From Gallionellaceae bacterium (GTDB lineage Bacteria > Pseudomonadota > Gammaproteobacteria > Burkholderiales > Thiobacillaceae), in contig JAQTLU010000002.1 in assembly GCA_028714735.1 (NCBI GenBank), positions 243,069 through 307,068 on the forward strand: DNA of 64,000 bases, in the 5' to 3' direction. This document shows positions 18,474 to 26,087 of this stretch, one piece after another. How positions within the stretch are numbered: the first letter of the stretch is position 1; each line of letters starts with the position of its first letter. A model generated the notes under the pieces. That model ran no database searches, was not told the origin of the DNA, and saw only the letters and a list, made by a program, of their open reading frames with translations. The position numbers were made by a program, and so were the translations under genes.

Positions 18474-18518
18474 TACCCCTCTTGACGGAAGGCATGGCTT
18501 TGCTACTCTCGAAGTACC

Positions 18519-18758
18519 ATGCCTAAACGCTCAAGCAGAGGTCGTCTAGACCTCAACCAACTCGCCAAAGCAATCGTCGACGAAGTTATTGACGAGGAAC
18601 CTAAGCAGCCAGAAGAACCTGAGAAGAACCCGGCAGCGGTCGCGCTCGGCCGCCTGGGTGGTCTAAAGGGCGGTGCTGCCCGCGCAAAAAAACTGACCGC
18701 TGAAGAGCGGTCAGAGATTGCGAAGAAGGCGGCTAAGGCTAGGTGGAAGAAGGACTAG
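18519..18758 (+). CDS. Small basic protein, passenger gene of the IS1-like element
   Basis: A 79-residue protein with an acidic middle (EVIDEEPKQPEEPEKN) and a Gly/Ala/Lys-rich basic C-terminus: LGRLGGLKGGAARAKKL, then EERSEIAKKAAKARWKKD. The last part is nearly the same as the N-terminus of the P63C protein encoded by the neighbouring gene (PEQRSEIAAKAASARW), so both probably share a nucleic-acid-binding or docking helix. It resembles small histone-like proteins found around mobile elements; I cannot assign a function. The gene overlaps the convergent P63C gene by 4 bp. A TTGACG at 18482 may be a -35; no clear ribosome-binding site is visible. Confidence 0.65.
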   Translation: MPKRSSRGRLDLNQLAKAIVDEVIDEEPKQPEEPEKNPAAVALGRLGGLKGGAARAKKLTAEERSEIAKKAAKARWKKD

Positions 18759-19732
18759 CCAAGGTCTAGGCTTTGTTGAGTCCCAAATACTTTTTCAATG
18801 TACCTCTCATATTCTTCCTGACTGTTTGAAATCTGCGCAATCCCAAGCAATTGGCCTAGATGCGTACGAAGTGCTTTGACGCCAACGTCAGCAAGGAACT
18901 GATGAAGCTTCTTTGATTTCTCTCCGCTTGCTGCACGTTGCGCTTCAATCAACTTATGAATCTTTCCGTTGCTTCTGGCGAGAGGGTGATAAACGTGATC
19001 GACTGTCAGATGCTTGAATTTCCATGGCTTGTTACGCTCTGGTTTCGGTAATCTGTATAGCCTGTACCACTGATCATAGAGTTGCTCTGGAAACTCCTTT
19101 TCATATTCTCTTGCCTCTTCTCTTACGTATAGCTTGAAGGCAGTGATGACCTCTTCTCTTGTTACATCATATCCGGCTAGGGCATAAACAAGCCCCTTAA
19201 TTCCGGCCTTAGCTGATGCGCCGATTACTATATGAGCTTGCTTTGCAATTCCCGCCTGACTTTCTCGAAGTTTCCCATCCGCCTCTGCCTGAACAATTGC
19301 TTTGCACACATCAATTAGTATTGTCACGTCATAGCCGTGCGTTTTGAATCTGACTTGCGAGTTCTGGCCCAGAGTAACACCTTGAAATACAATAGGATTG
19401 TCTAGTTTTTCGGCTAGTTCTGGCCCAATGTATCCAGCCATTGTTTTGCTCTTAACAAAACGTGTAAGGCGGCTTCCGCCTTCACTAAAACCGATTGCAA
19501 TTCCCATACCTCGCTGACTTATGACTGCTGTTTTGTTGGCGTCGTTTAACACGTAGCAATCAACGTCGATCCCGAACTCTTCTTTGAAGTTTCCTCGGTG
19601 CGTAGCTTGCAACGGTTTATCTCCCCACCGCGCCGAAGCGGCTTTGGCCGCGATTTCGCTTCGTTGTTCTGGGCTTAGTAATTTGGCACGCGCAATACCG
19701 CCAGCAACCTTGCTGTTGTTTTTCTTATTCAT
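18755..19732 (-). CDS. P63C-domain protein, passenger gene of the IS1-like element
   Basis: A 325-residue protein whose C-terminal third matches the P63C domain known from phage and bacterial proteins: REYEKEFPEQLYDQWYRLYR, then FKHLTVDHVYHPLA and ALRTHLGQLLGIAQ. The N-terminus carries PEQRSEIAAKAASARW, shared with the neighbouring 79-residue protein. The middle (about 45-170) has no motif I recognise. The domain has no settled biochemical role. Evidence for expression is good: AAGGAG lies 8 nt before the ATG, and a promoter with 17-bp spacing (TTGCAT ... TATCTT, plus positions 19785-19790 and 19762-19767) lies upstream. The gene is in the IS1-like element and has the same low GC. Confidence 0.8.
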   Translation of the reverse strand: MNKKNNSKVAGGIARAKLLSPEQRSEIAAKAASARWGDKPLQATHRGNFKEEFGIDVDCYVLNDANKTAVISQRGMGIAIGFSEGGSRLTRFVKSKTMAGYIGPELAEKLDNPIVFQGVTLGQNSQVRFKTHGYDVTILIDVCKAIVQAEADGKLRESQAGIAKQAHIVIGASAKAGIKGLVYALAGYDVTREEVITAFKLYVREEAREYEKEFPEQLYDQWYRLYRLPKPERNKPWKFKHLTVDHVYHPLARSNGKIHKLIEAQRAASGEKSKKLHQFLADVGVKALRTHLGQLLGIAQISNSQEEYERYIEKVFGTQQSLDLG

Positions 19733-19860
19733 GCAAGCATCTCCTTAGTTGTGATGCTTGCAAGATAGTCATGTTTAAAGAACAATGCAAGCACACGATA
19801 AAAAATATGCTTGCATAATATCCGCTCAAGCATATAATTCATTATGAACTGAATGCTTGA
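19731..19860. promoter_or_regulatory. Divergent promoter region with six ATGCAAGC-type sites
   Basis: Between the P63C gene and the transposase gene the motif ATGCAAGCAT, or its complement, recurs: 19731-19740 and 19807-19816 (complete), 19754-19761, 19785-19792, and shorter TCAAGCAT at 19826-19833 and ATGCTTGA at 19853-19860. Two copies contain the -35 hexamers of the divergent promoters: TTGCAT (minus strand, 19785-19790) for the P63C gene, and TTGCAT 19811-19816 with TATAAT 19833-19838 (16-bp gap) for the transposase. One DNA-binding protein could control both genes, or the sites could bind transposase. Confidence 0.7.
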
Positions 19861-19869
19861 GGGGTTGCC

Positions 19870-20745
19870 ATGAACCGCCTACCGATTGAGATGCGTGCAC
19901 AAATCCTGAGACTGCTAGTTGAAGGCAACTCCATGCGCGCCACCTCTCGCATTGCGGATGTCTCGATCAACACGGTAACCAAGCTCCTGGTGGATGTCGG
20001 TACGGCCTGTCGTGAGTTCCATGACGAGACAATCATCAACATCAACAGCAAGCGTGTTCAGTGCGATGAAATCTGGTCGTTCTGTTATGCCAAGGACAAG
20101 AATGTCGCGCCCGAAGACAAGGAATTGCTTGGCCATGGCGATGCATACACATGGACCGCAATTGACCCTGATACCAAGCTCGCTATCTCATGGCTGGTAG
20201 GTCGGCGCGATCAGGATTATGCCGAAGCCTTCATCGGTGATCTGGCATCACGTCTGGCAGGTCGCATTCAACTGACCACCGATGGATGGGGGCCGTACAT
20301 TGGTGCTGTTGAGAAGGTCTTTTCTGGCGCGATTGACTTCGCCATGCTGGTGAAGGTTTACGAAGGCGAGAACGCCAAAGGACAGCGCCGCTATAGCCCA
20401 GCAAAGTTCCTCAAAGCAGAGAAGCGCCGAATCAATGGAAATCCAGATGTGGACGAGGTGTCGACCAGCCACGTAGAGCGCCAGAACCTGAACATGCGCA
20501 TGAGCATGCGCCGCTTTACCCGACTGACAAACGGCTTCAGTAAGAAGATCGAAAACCTTGATCATGCCGTCTCGCTGCACTTCATGTATTACAACTTCGG
20601 GAGGGTGCATAAGACGTTGCGGGTGACTCCGGCAATGGAAGCCGGAATTGCCGATCATATTTGGACGTTGGAAGAGATCGCTGGGCTGGTAAAAGAAGAG
20701 GAACCGAAGAAGCGCGGTCCCTACAAAAAGAATAATTCAAACTGA
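19870..20745 (+). CDS. IS1-family-like DDE transposase
   Basis: A 291-residue transposase. An N-terminal HTH ([20 protein letters not shown], then [13 protein letters not shown]) is followed by an RNase H-like domain with [15 protein letters not shown] (first D), TTDGWGPY (second D) and [20 protein letters not shown] (the E). [20 protein letters not shown] ends the core and a Lys-rich tail closes the protein. The single-frame layout fits IS1-like proteins that need no frameshift. Upstream lie GAGGGG and a promoter with TATAAT. The stop codon is inside the right terminal inverted repeat. All catalytic residues look intact, so the element may still be active. Confidence 0.88.
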   Translation: MNRLPIEMRAQILRLLVEGNSMRATSRIADVSINTVTKLLVDVGTACREFHDETIININSKRVQCDEIWSFCYAKDKNVAPEDKELLGHGDAYTWTAIDPDTKLAISWLVGRRDQDYAEAFIGDLASRLAGRIQLTTDGWGPYIGAVEKVFSGAIDFAMLVKVYEGENAKGQRRYSPAKFLKAEKRRINGNPDVDEVSTSHVERQNLNMRMSMRRFTRLTNGFSKKIENLDHAVSLHFMYYNFGRVHKTLRVTPAMEAGIADHIWTLEEIAGLVKEEEPKKRGPYKKNNSN

Positions 20746-20754
20746 GACACTACC
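20733..20754 (-). repeat. Right terminal inverted repeat of the IS1-like element
   Basis: Read on the minus strand it begins GGTAGTGTCTCAGTTTGAA and pairs with the left end at 18452. The transposase stop TGA (20743-20745) is within it. CAAAGTGG at 20755-20762 is the right copy of the target duplication. Confidence 0.85.
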
Positions 20755-20769
20755 CAAAGTGGATTGAAC

Positions 20770-20798
20770 TTGCCATGCAAATCCGATCTGGGTATGAT
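20770..20798 (+). promoter_or_regulatory. rpsT promoter
   Basis: TTGCCA (20770-20775) and TATGAT (20793-20798) are separated by 17 bp, a strong sigma-70-type promoter 43 bp before rpsT. It begins only 7 bp after the right target-site duplication, so the insertion just missed it. Confidence 0.75.
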
Positions 20799-20840
20799 GT
20801 CCGGCTTTCCGCATCAACCGAATATTTAGGAGTTGCCGAC

Positions 20841-21104
20841 ATGGCCAACACCGCTCAGGCGCGCAAACGCGCCCGCCAGAACGACCAGCAGCGTGCGCAC
20901 AACACCGCGCAGCGTTCCGAATACCGCACTGCCGTCAAGAAGGTGCGCAAGGCCATCCTGGCCGGCGACAAGTCCGCCGCCCAGGTCGCCCTGCAGGCTT
21001 CCATGAGTTCCATGGATAGCCTCGCCGACAAGAAGATCGTGCACAAGAACAAGGCCGCCCGCCACAAGAGCCGCCTGTCCGCCGCCATCAAGGCGATGGC
21101 CTGA
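20841..21104 (+). CDS. rpsT: 30S ribosomal protein S20
   Basis: An 87-residue Lys/Arg/Ala-rich helical protein, the small-subunit protein S20. Diagnostic parts are [21 protein letters not shown] at the start, [12 protein letters not shown], and [20 protein letters not shown] near the end. The ATG at 20841 is preferred over one at 20775 because AGGAG lies upstream and the family always begins MAN. The gene is normally next to murJ on the opposite strand; here the 2.3-kb element separates them. Confidence 0.97.
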   Translation: MANTAQARKRARQNDQQRAHNTAQRSEYRTAVKKVRKAILAGDKSAAQVALQASMSSMDSLADKKIVHKNKAARHKSRLSAAIKAMA

Positions 21105-21111
21105 ACTTGTC

Positions 21112-21174
21112 GTCGTTCCCGCGCAAGCGGGGGCCCGGTTCAATGTCACGATTCCCGCCGCGCGGGAATGACGG
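21112..21174. repeat. Paired palindromic (REP-like) intergenic repeat
   Basis: Two GC-rich palindromes in opposite halves: CCCGC-GCAA-GCGGG (21118-21131) and ATTCCCGC-CGC-GCGGGAAT (21151-21169), flanked by CGTCGTTC on the left and GAATGACG on the right, which are themselves near-inverted. This resembles the CGTCATTCCCGC-type dispersed repeats of betaproteobacteria. It lies between the rpsT stop and its terminator. Confidence 0.6.
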
Positions 21175-21184
21175 AAGCGCACCG

Positions 21185-21204
21185 AGGGGCTGATCGCCCC
21201 TTTT
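21185..21204 (+). terminator. Rho-independent terminator of rpsT
   Basis: Stem AGGGGC / GCCCCT (21185-21190, 21196-21201) with a 5-nt loop runs into TTTT. The ppa -10-like TATAAT (21211-21216) follows at once, so rpsT transcription ends and ppa transcription probably starts in the same 35 bp. Confidence 0.65.
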
Positions 21205-21249
21205 CGCATTTATAATTCCCGCCCACCTCAACCCCGTGGAGTTCAGGCC

Positions 21250-21798
21250 ATGCCTCTCGATCGCGTCAGTTCCGGCAAGGACGTCCCCAACGACTTCAAC
21301 GTCGTCATCGAAATTCCGGCCCATGGCGAGCCGATCAAGTACGAAGTGGACAAGGCCACCGGCGCGATGTTCGTCGACCGCTTCATGTCCACCGCGATGC
21401 ACTACCCGTGCAACTATGGCTACATCCCGCACACCCTGTCCGACGACGGCGACCCGGTCGACGTCCTGGTGATCACCCCGATCCCGCTGCTGACCGGGGT
21501 GGTGGTGCGCTGCCGCCCGGTCGGCATGCTGAAGATGGAAGACGAGGCCGGCATCGACGCCAAGCTGCTCGCCGTGCCGGTCGACAAGCTGACCAATCTG
21601 TACCGCGACATCGAATCGCCGCGCGACCTGCCGGAATCGATCCTGCACCAGATCAGCCATTTCTTCGCCCACTACAAGGACCTTGAGGCCGGCAAGTGGG
21701 TCAAGATCGAGGGCTGGGTCGGCGCTGCCGAGGCCAAGGCCGAGATCCTGTCCGGCGTCCAGCGCTACAACGCCGCCGCAGAAAAACCGATGTTCTAA
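21250..21798 (+). CDS. ppa: Inorganic pyrophosphatase (family I)
   Basis: A 182-residue family I soluble pyrophosphatase that hydrolyses PPi to two phosphates and pulls biosynthetic reactions forward. Active-site parts are visible: [36 protein letters not shown] with the three metal-binding aspartates, and [32 protein letters not shown] is the C-terminal signature. Length is standard. Confidence 0.97.
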   Translation: MPLDRVSSGKDVPNDFNVVIEIPAHGEPIKYEVDKATGAMFVDRFMSTAMHYPCNYGYIPHTLSDDGDPVDVLVITPIPLLTGVVVRCRPVGMLKMEDEAGIDAKLLAVPVDKLTNLYRDIESPRDLPESILHQISHFFAHYKDLEAGKWVKIEGWVGAAEAKAEILSGVQRYNAAAEKPMF

Positions 21799-21847
21799 AT
21801 AAGCGATCAGCTTTCAGCCAAGGCGCTTTAGCTGACCGCTTTAATTC

Positions 21848-22405
21848 ATGAAACTCTGCATCGTTTCCGATTCCCACGACAACCGCCGCCTGCTCGAACA
21901 CGCGGTGGAAGATGCCCATGGCCGTGGCGTCGAGGCGGTGCTGCATTGCGGCGACATCGTCGCGCCGACCACGCTCAGGGTGCTGAAACGCTTCGCCCTG
22001 CCGGTCCACGCCATCCACGGCAACAACATGGGCGACATGCACGCCATGCACCAGTTGGCCCAGGAGCCGGACAGCCCGGTGCGCTACCACGGCCAGGACG
22101 CCGTGGTGCACCTGGGCGGCCGCAGCATCTTCATGGTCCATTACCCGCACTATGCCGAGGGCATGGCGCTCACCGGCGATTACGACATCGTCTGTTGCGG
22201 CCACGACCATCGGGTCAGCGCGCGGCCGGTCGCCAACGTCAAGGGCGGCACTACCTGGCTGATCAACCCGGGCACCGTGGGCGGCGTCGGCAAGGGGCCG
22301 ACCTATATCCTGGCCGACCTGGACACGCTTACTTTCGATATCTACGACGTGCCGACCGAGCCGGGCGAGGCCTGCAACGTGCGTCCGGCCAGCGTGCACG
22401 TATAG
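21848..22405 (+). CDS. YfcE/MJ0936-type metallophosphoesterase
   Basis: A 185-residue calcineurin-like phosphodiesterase. Metal-binding motifs are in order: IVSDSHDN (DxH), VLHCGDIV (GD), IHGNNM (GN), FMVHYPHYAEG (GH-like) and CCGHDHRVS (GHDH), with the closing LINPGTVGG. Family members hydrolyse phosphodiesters such as bis-pNPP in vitro; the physiological substrate is not known. It follows ppa by 49 bp on the same strand and probably shares its transcript. Confidence 0.88.
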   Translation: MKLCIVSDSHDNRRLLEHAVEDAHGRGVEAVLHCGDIVAPTTLRVLKRFALPVHAIHGNNMGDMHAMHQLAQEPDSPVRYHGQDAVVHLGGRSIFMVHYPHYAEGMALTGDYDIVCCGHDHRVSARPVANVKGGTTWLINPGTVGGVGKGPTYILADLDTLTFDIYDVPTEPGEACNVRPASVHV

Positions 22406-22432
22406 CGCATACGCCAGCCGGCCCGGTCCGGG

Positions 22433-23623
22433 TCAGCGTTCGCCCAGCGACTCGTTCAGGGTCTTGATGATGGGCTTGATCAGGTAGCGTCCGACCGTGT
22501 TTTCACCGGTCTTGATCTCCACCGTCGCGGTCATGCCGGGCTGGATCTCCAGATGCTCGTTCGGGCGGCCGGTGAACTTTTTCCCCATCGTCTTGACCTG
22601 CACGCGGTAATACGGCTGCTCGTTCTGTTTCAAGTCCTCGCTCAGGGTATCCGCGCTGATATAGATCAGTTTGCCGACCAGTGAGCCGTAGATGGTGTAG
22701 TCGTAGGCATCGATCTTCACGTTGGCCTCCAGGCCGGGCTTGAGGAAGGCGATGTCGGCCGGCCGCACCTTGGCCTCCACGACCAGGTTGTCCTCGTTGG
22801 GCACGATCTGCATGACTTCCTCGGTGGCCTTGACCACGCCGCCCAGCGTGGTGAAGCGCACGTTTTTCACGATGCCGCTGGCCGGCGAGCGCAACTCGGC
22901 GTGGTCCAGCTGATCCTTGCGCTGCGCCAGCGCCTGCTCGGCGCTTGCCAGGTCTTCTTCGACCTTGCCCAGTTCGGCCTGGGTGTCCTGCAGGTACTTG
23001 TTGCGCTTGTTGACGATCTGGGCTTCCAGGTCGGCGACCTGGCGCTGGATTTTCAGTATCTCGGCCATGCTGATGTCGCCGGTCTTCAGCAGCGGCTGGT
23101 TCATGTCGAGTTCCCGGCGGGCCAGGGCAAGGATGCCCCTGAGGGCGGTGATTTCCTCGTTGATCGCGGCGCGCCGCTTGCGCAGCAACAGGATCTGGTT
23201 CTCCCGGAATTGCGGGTAGGCATTGACGATGGGCGCGAACTTGGGCTCGCCGCCGAAGATTTCCGCCTGCAGGCGCGCCTGCGTAGCGCGCAACGCAGCC
23301 GACTTGGCGCGCGATTCGAGATAGGCGGCTTCCAGCTTGGTGGTATCAAGTTTTGCCAGCAATTCCCCCTTGGAGACCAGATCGCCTTCCTTGACCAGCA
23401 TGTCCTGCAATACGCCGCCGTCCGGAGACTGGATGATCTGGGTGCGCGAACTCGCGATCACCTGTCCCTGGGCCCGGGTGACCTGGTCAATCTCGGCATT
23501 CGACGCCCAGATCCCGAAGATGGCCAGGATCAGCACCGCGGCCCATACCGTGAGGTGGGGGCTGTATCGTTCGTCGTCGCCGCGTCTGCTGGTCTTGCGG
23601 CCCTTGTCTTTGCGGAAAAACAT
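22433..23623 (-). CDS. Type I secretion periplasmic adaptor (HlyD family)
   Basis: A 396-residue membrane-fusion protein. A basic cytoplasmic start is followed by one transmembrane helix (about residues 29-45, AAVLILAIFGIWASNAEI), a barrel/lipoyl half (SPDGGVLQDMLVKEGDLVSKGE), a long coiled coil (about 95-250), and the second lipoyl and barrel parts (RSPASGIVKNVRF). The end carries LEIQPGMTATVEIKTGENTV. It should bridge the ABC exporter and the TolC-like channel. Its start overlaps the ABC gene's stop by one base (TAATG), so the two are translationally coupled. Confidence 0.93.
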   Translation of the reverse strand: MFFRKDKGRKTSRRGDDERYSPHLTVWAAVLILAIFGIWASNAEIDQVTRAQGQVIASSRTQIIQSPDGGVLQDMLVKEGDLVSKGELLAKLDTTKLEAAYLESRAKSAALRATQARLQAEIFGGEPKFAPIVNAYPQFRENQILLLRKRRAAINEEITALRGILALARRELDMNQPLLKTGDISMAEILKIQRQVADLEAQIVNKRNKYLQDTQAELGKVEEDLASAEQALAQRKDQLDHAELRSPASGIVKNVRFTTLGGVVKATEEVMQIVPNEDNLVVEAKVRPADIAFLKPGLEANVKIDAYDYTIYGSLVGKLIYISADTLSEDLKQNEQPYYRVQVKTMGKKFTGRPNEHLEIQPGMTATVEIKTGENTVGRYLIKPIIKTLNESLGER

Positions 23624-25848
23624 TATGCAGCCTCTCCTGTGGCGGGATGGACGGCGTCGGCGTGGGCAAGCTTGGCGCGGCGCGGCGCCTGGCTGGCCAG
23701 CTTGGCGAGGGCCTCGTCTCTGGGCGCATCCAGCATGATGCGTCCCTGATCGACGACCAGGATGCGGTTGACCAGGCGCAGCATCGAGCGCTTGTGGGTG
23801 GCGAGCACGATCACCGTGTCGGAGGAGGCGTCGGCGAACATGTTGTGCATCACGAAGTTCTCCAGGTCGCCATCCATGGCGGCGGTCGGTTCGTCCAGGA
23901 TCAGGATGCGCGGCTTCGCGAGCAGGAGCCGGGTCAGGCCGACCACTTGCCGCTGCCCGCCGGAAAGGCCGCGGCCGCCTTCCGAGATGGGGAGTTCGAG
24001 GCCTTTCGGATGGGACTTGATCAGGCGGTGCAGGCCCGTCCGCTCGGCGGCCGCGAAGATCTGGCCGTCGGACGGGGAGGGCAGGCCGATGGTCAGGTTC
24101 TCCCTGAGGGTGCCGTTGAACAGACGGATATCCTGGGTCAGGTAGCCGATATGTTCGCGCATGAATTCGGGCGCCAGTTGCGCCATGTCTATGCCGTCCA
24201 GGAAGGCGCGGCCCTCGGTCGGCTTGTACAGGCCGGTGAGCAACTTGATCAGGGTCGATTTCCCCGAGCCGACCGGTCCGATGATGGCGATGCGTTCACC
24301 GGGCAGGATATGCAGATTGCTCGGTTGCAGGGCGACGCTGCCTTCGACGTAGTTGAACGAGGCGCCTTCCAGGCGCAGTTCGCCATGGCATGACTCTGGA
24401 ATCACCTGGCGGACGCCTTCCGCGCGATCGCGCGGCAGTGCCATCATCTCGTCCAGTCCCTGGAGCGCGGCCTTGGCATGCTGCCACTGCACGAACATCC
24501 CGGCGATCTGCATGATCGGCGCCAGGGCGCGATTGCTGATGATGGCGCAGCCCATCAGGGCGCCCTGGGTGATCAGTCCGGCACCGATGGCGTAAGCGCC
24601 GACGGCGATCAGGCCGATGTAGGTGACCCGCTGTATGGTCTGGCCCATGCTGGACGACAACATGGTGGTGGAGCGTATGCGCAGTTCCCGTTCGGCGGCG
24701 TCGGCGGTCATGCGCTGCCAGCGGTCGAGCATTTTCCACTCCCCGCCGGCGGCCTTGATCGCCTCGATGCCGTCGATGCTTTCCACCAGCAGGCCATTCT
24801 TGATGTTGGAGTCGCGCAGCTGTTCCCCGGCCAGTTTTGCCACCCGCCACTTGGCGAACAGCCCGGCCAGTATGGCAACCGGCAGCAGGGCCAGCGGCAC
24901 CACGGCGATGATGCCGCCGATCAGCCAGATGACCCAGATGAAGAACAGGGCGAACGGGGCGTCCGCCATCAGGAACAGGGTGGTCGAGGTCATGAAGTTG
25001 CGCACGACCTCGAATTGCCTGATCTGCCCGGCGAAGGTGCCCACGGTCTTGGGACGGGCATCCATGCGTATCTGCAGCATGCGATCGAAGAATACGCCCG
25101 ACAATTCCAGGTCGATCGCCTTGCTGGCGCGGTCGACGATGCGGGCGCGCACCTGGCTCATCAGCAGTTCCAGGCCGATCGCCAGCAGGACGCCGACGGT
25201 CAGCACCGTGAGGGTGGAATAGCTCTGGGTGGGGACCACGCGGTCGTAAACCTGCATGGTGTAAAAGCCGGTCACGAGTGCGAGCACGCTGATCAGGAAG
25301 GTCGCGACCACCGCCTCGATAAAGGGACCGCGGCGCTTGCGTATGGCGTAGAAGAACCAGGCGCGCGCGGACTTGGGCTGATCGGCCTGGCCGATGGCGG
25401 CGCCCCGCTCGGCGATTAACAGCAGGGTGTGCCCCGCACGCGTCTCCTCGGCACTGATTTCAATGAAGGTGCCGTTGGCCTCTTCGCAGGAATAGCCGCC
25501 GTTGCTCAGGGCGCCGCGCAGCAGCCTGACGGTATTGCCATCGCTGGCCACCCAGAGCGCGGGCAGGTCGCCCCGCTCGGGCAGGTCGTCGAGTTCCTCC
25601 GCGGTGCCGCCCGGGAGGGCGCCCAGCCATAACTCGATGGCCCGCTGGTCGCGGCTCATCTGTTCGATCGTGGTGCCGGTATGGCTGACCGACATCATCC
25701 CGAAACGATGCGCCGGCACGGCATAGCCCTGCAACCCGGCCAGGCGCGAAAGCAGGATGGCCAGACCATGATCGAGGAAGTGGCTGGCACCGGCCTGGTC
25801 GACCGGGAGGGAGGGCAGCGGATTATCGTCGGATGTCTGGGGTGTCAT
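23623..25848 (-). CDS. Type I secretion ABC transporter (permease and ATPase)
   Basis: A 741-residue fused exporter. Residues 1-150 look like a C39-like domain without the catalytic cysteine, as in exporters of RTX and large adhesins (LapB/HlyB type). The six-helix membrane domain is about 165-460. The ATPase has Walker A GPVGSGKSTLIKLLTG, signature LSGGQRQ, Walker B ILILDEPTAAMD and the switch histidine in LATHKRS. The lack of a cleaving cysteine means the substrate is not expected to have a double-glycine leader. The natural cargo is the giant protein encoded from 27746. The gene lies between the tolC-like and hlyD-like genes on the same strand, 239 bp after the former. Confidence 0.93.
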   Translation of the reverse strand: MTPQTSDDNPLPSLPVDQAGASHFLDHGLAILLSRLAGLQGYAVPAHRFGMMSVSHTGTTIEQMSRDQRAIELWLGALPGGTAEELDDLPERGDLPALWVASDGNTVRLLRGALSNGGYSCEEANGTFIEISAEETRAGHTLLLIAERGAAIGQADQPKSARAWFFYAIRKRRGPFIEAVVATFLISVLALVTGFYTMQVYDRVVPTQSYSTLTVLTVGVLLAIGLELLMSQVRARIVDRASKAIDLELSGVFFDRMLQIRMDARPKTVGTFAGQIRQFEVVRNFMTSTTLFLMADAPFALFFIWVIWLIGGIIAVVPLALLPVAILAGLFAKWRVAKLAGEQLRDSNIKNGLLVESIDGIEAIKAAGGEWKMLDRWQRMTADAAERELRIRSTTMLSSSMGQTIQRVTYIGLIAVGAYAIGAGLITQGALMGCAIISNRALAPIMQIAGMFVQWQHAKAALQGLDEMMALPRDRAEGVRQVIPESCHGELRLEGASFNYVEGSVALQPSNLHILPGERIAIIGPVGSGKSTLIKLLTGLYKPTEGRAFLDGIDMAQLAPEFMREHIGYLTQDIRLFNGTLRENLTIGLPSPSDGQIFAAAERTGLHRLIKSHPKGLELPISEGGRGLSGGQRQVVGLTRLLLAKPRILILDEPTAAMDGDLENFVMHNMFADASSDTVIVLATHKRSMLRLVNRILVVDQGRIMLDAPRDEALAKLASQAPRRAKLAHADAVHPATGEAA

Positions 25849-26087
25849 TTGGGTTGCTCAAAAATAACCGGCGTGGGCGTGCGCGATACCGAAGTCGAGA
25901 CAGGCAAGGGCGGTGAGATGCACCTGGCCATTGCCCGGCATCAAGGTGCCCTGACGGCACCCTGGCGCAACCTCCCTGTTTGTCCGACTGCCTGCAGATA
26001 AGACCATGCTTGCCCTTGACGTAGTCTTACGTTTTGCAAGTGAGGAGGCAGTGAAATTGGCGGCGCCGGGCAGGTGTGATGGCCCGG

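Larger units (their letters stand above)
18452..20754. mobile_element. Complete IS1-like insertion element with two passenger genes
   Basis: A 2303-bp element bounded by related inverted ends and an 8-bp target duplication. The left end reads GGTGGTGTCTCACTTTGAA; the right end, reverse-complemented, reads GGTAGTGTCTCAGTTTGAA. Inside are a 79-codon gene for a small basic protein, a P63C-domain gene on the opposite strand, and a transposase gene whose TGA stop lies inside the right terminal repeat. Base composition is clearly more AT-rich than the flanks. The insertion lies between murJ and rpsT. IS1-family elements are usually under 1 kb, so more than half of this one is cargo and regulatory DNA. 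Intact ends and open frames suggest a recent insertion. Confidence 0.88.

Noticed and set aside
18452..20754. Prophage remnant, because of the P63C domain
   Set aside because: No other phage gene or attachment site; the ends, target duplication and transposase identify an insertion element.
25849..26087. Possible small gene between the tolC-like and ABC genes
   Set aside because: An open frame exists but has no family similarity and no ribosome-binding site. A hairpin GGTGCC/GGCACC (25945-25961) is present without a T run, so no terminator is claimed either.
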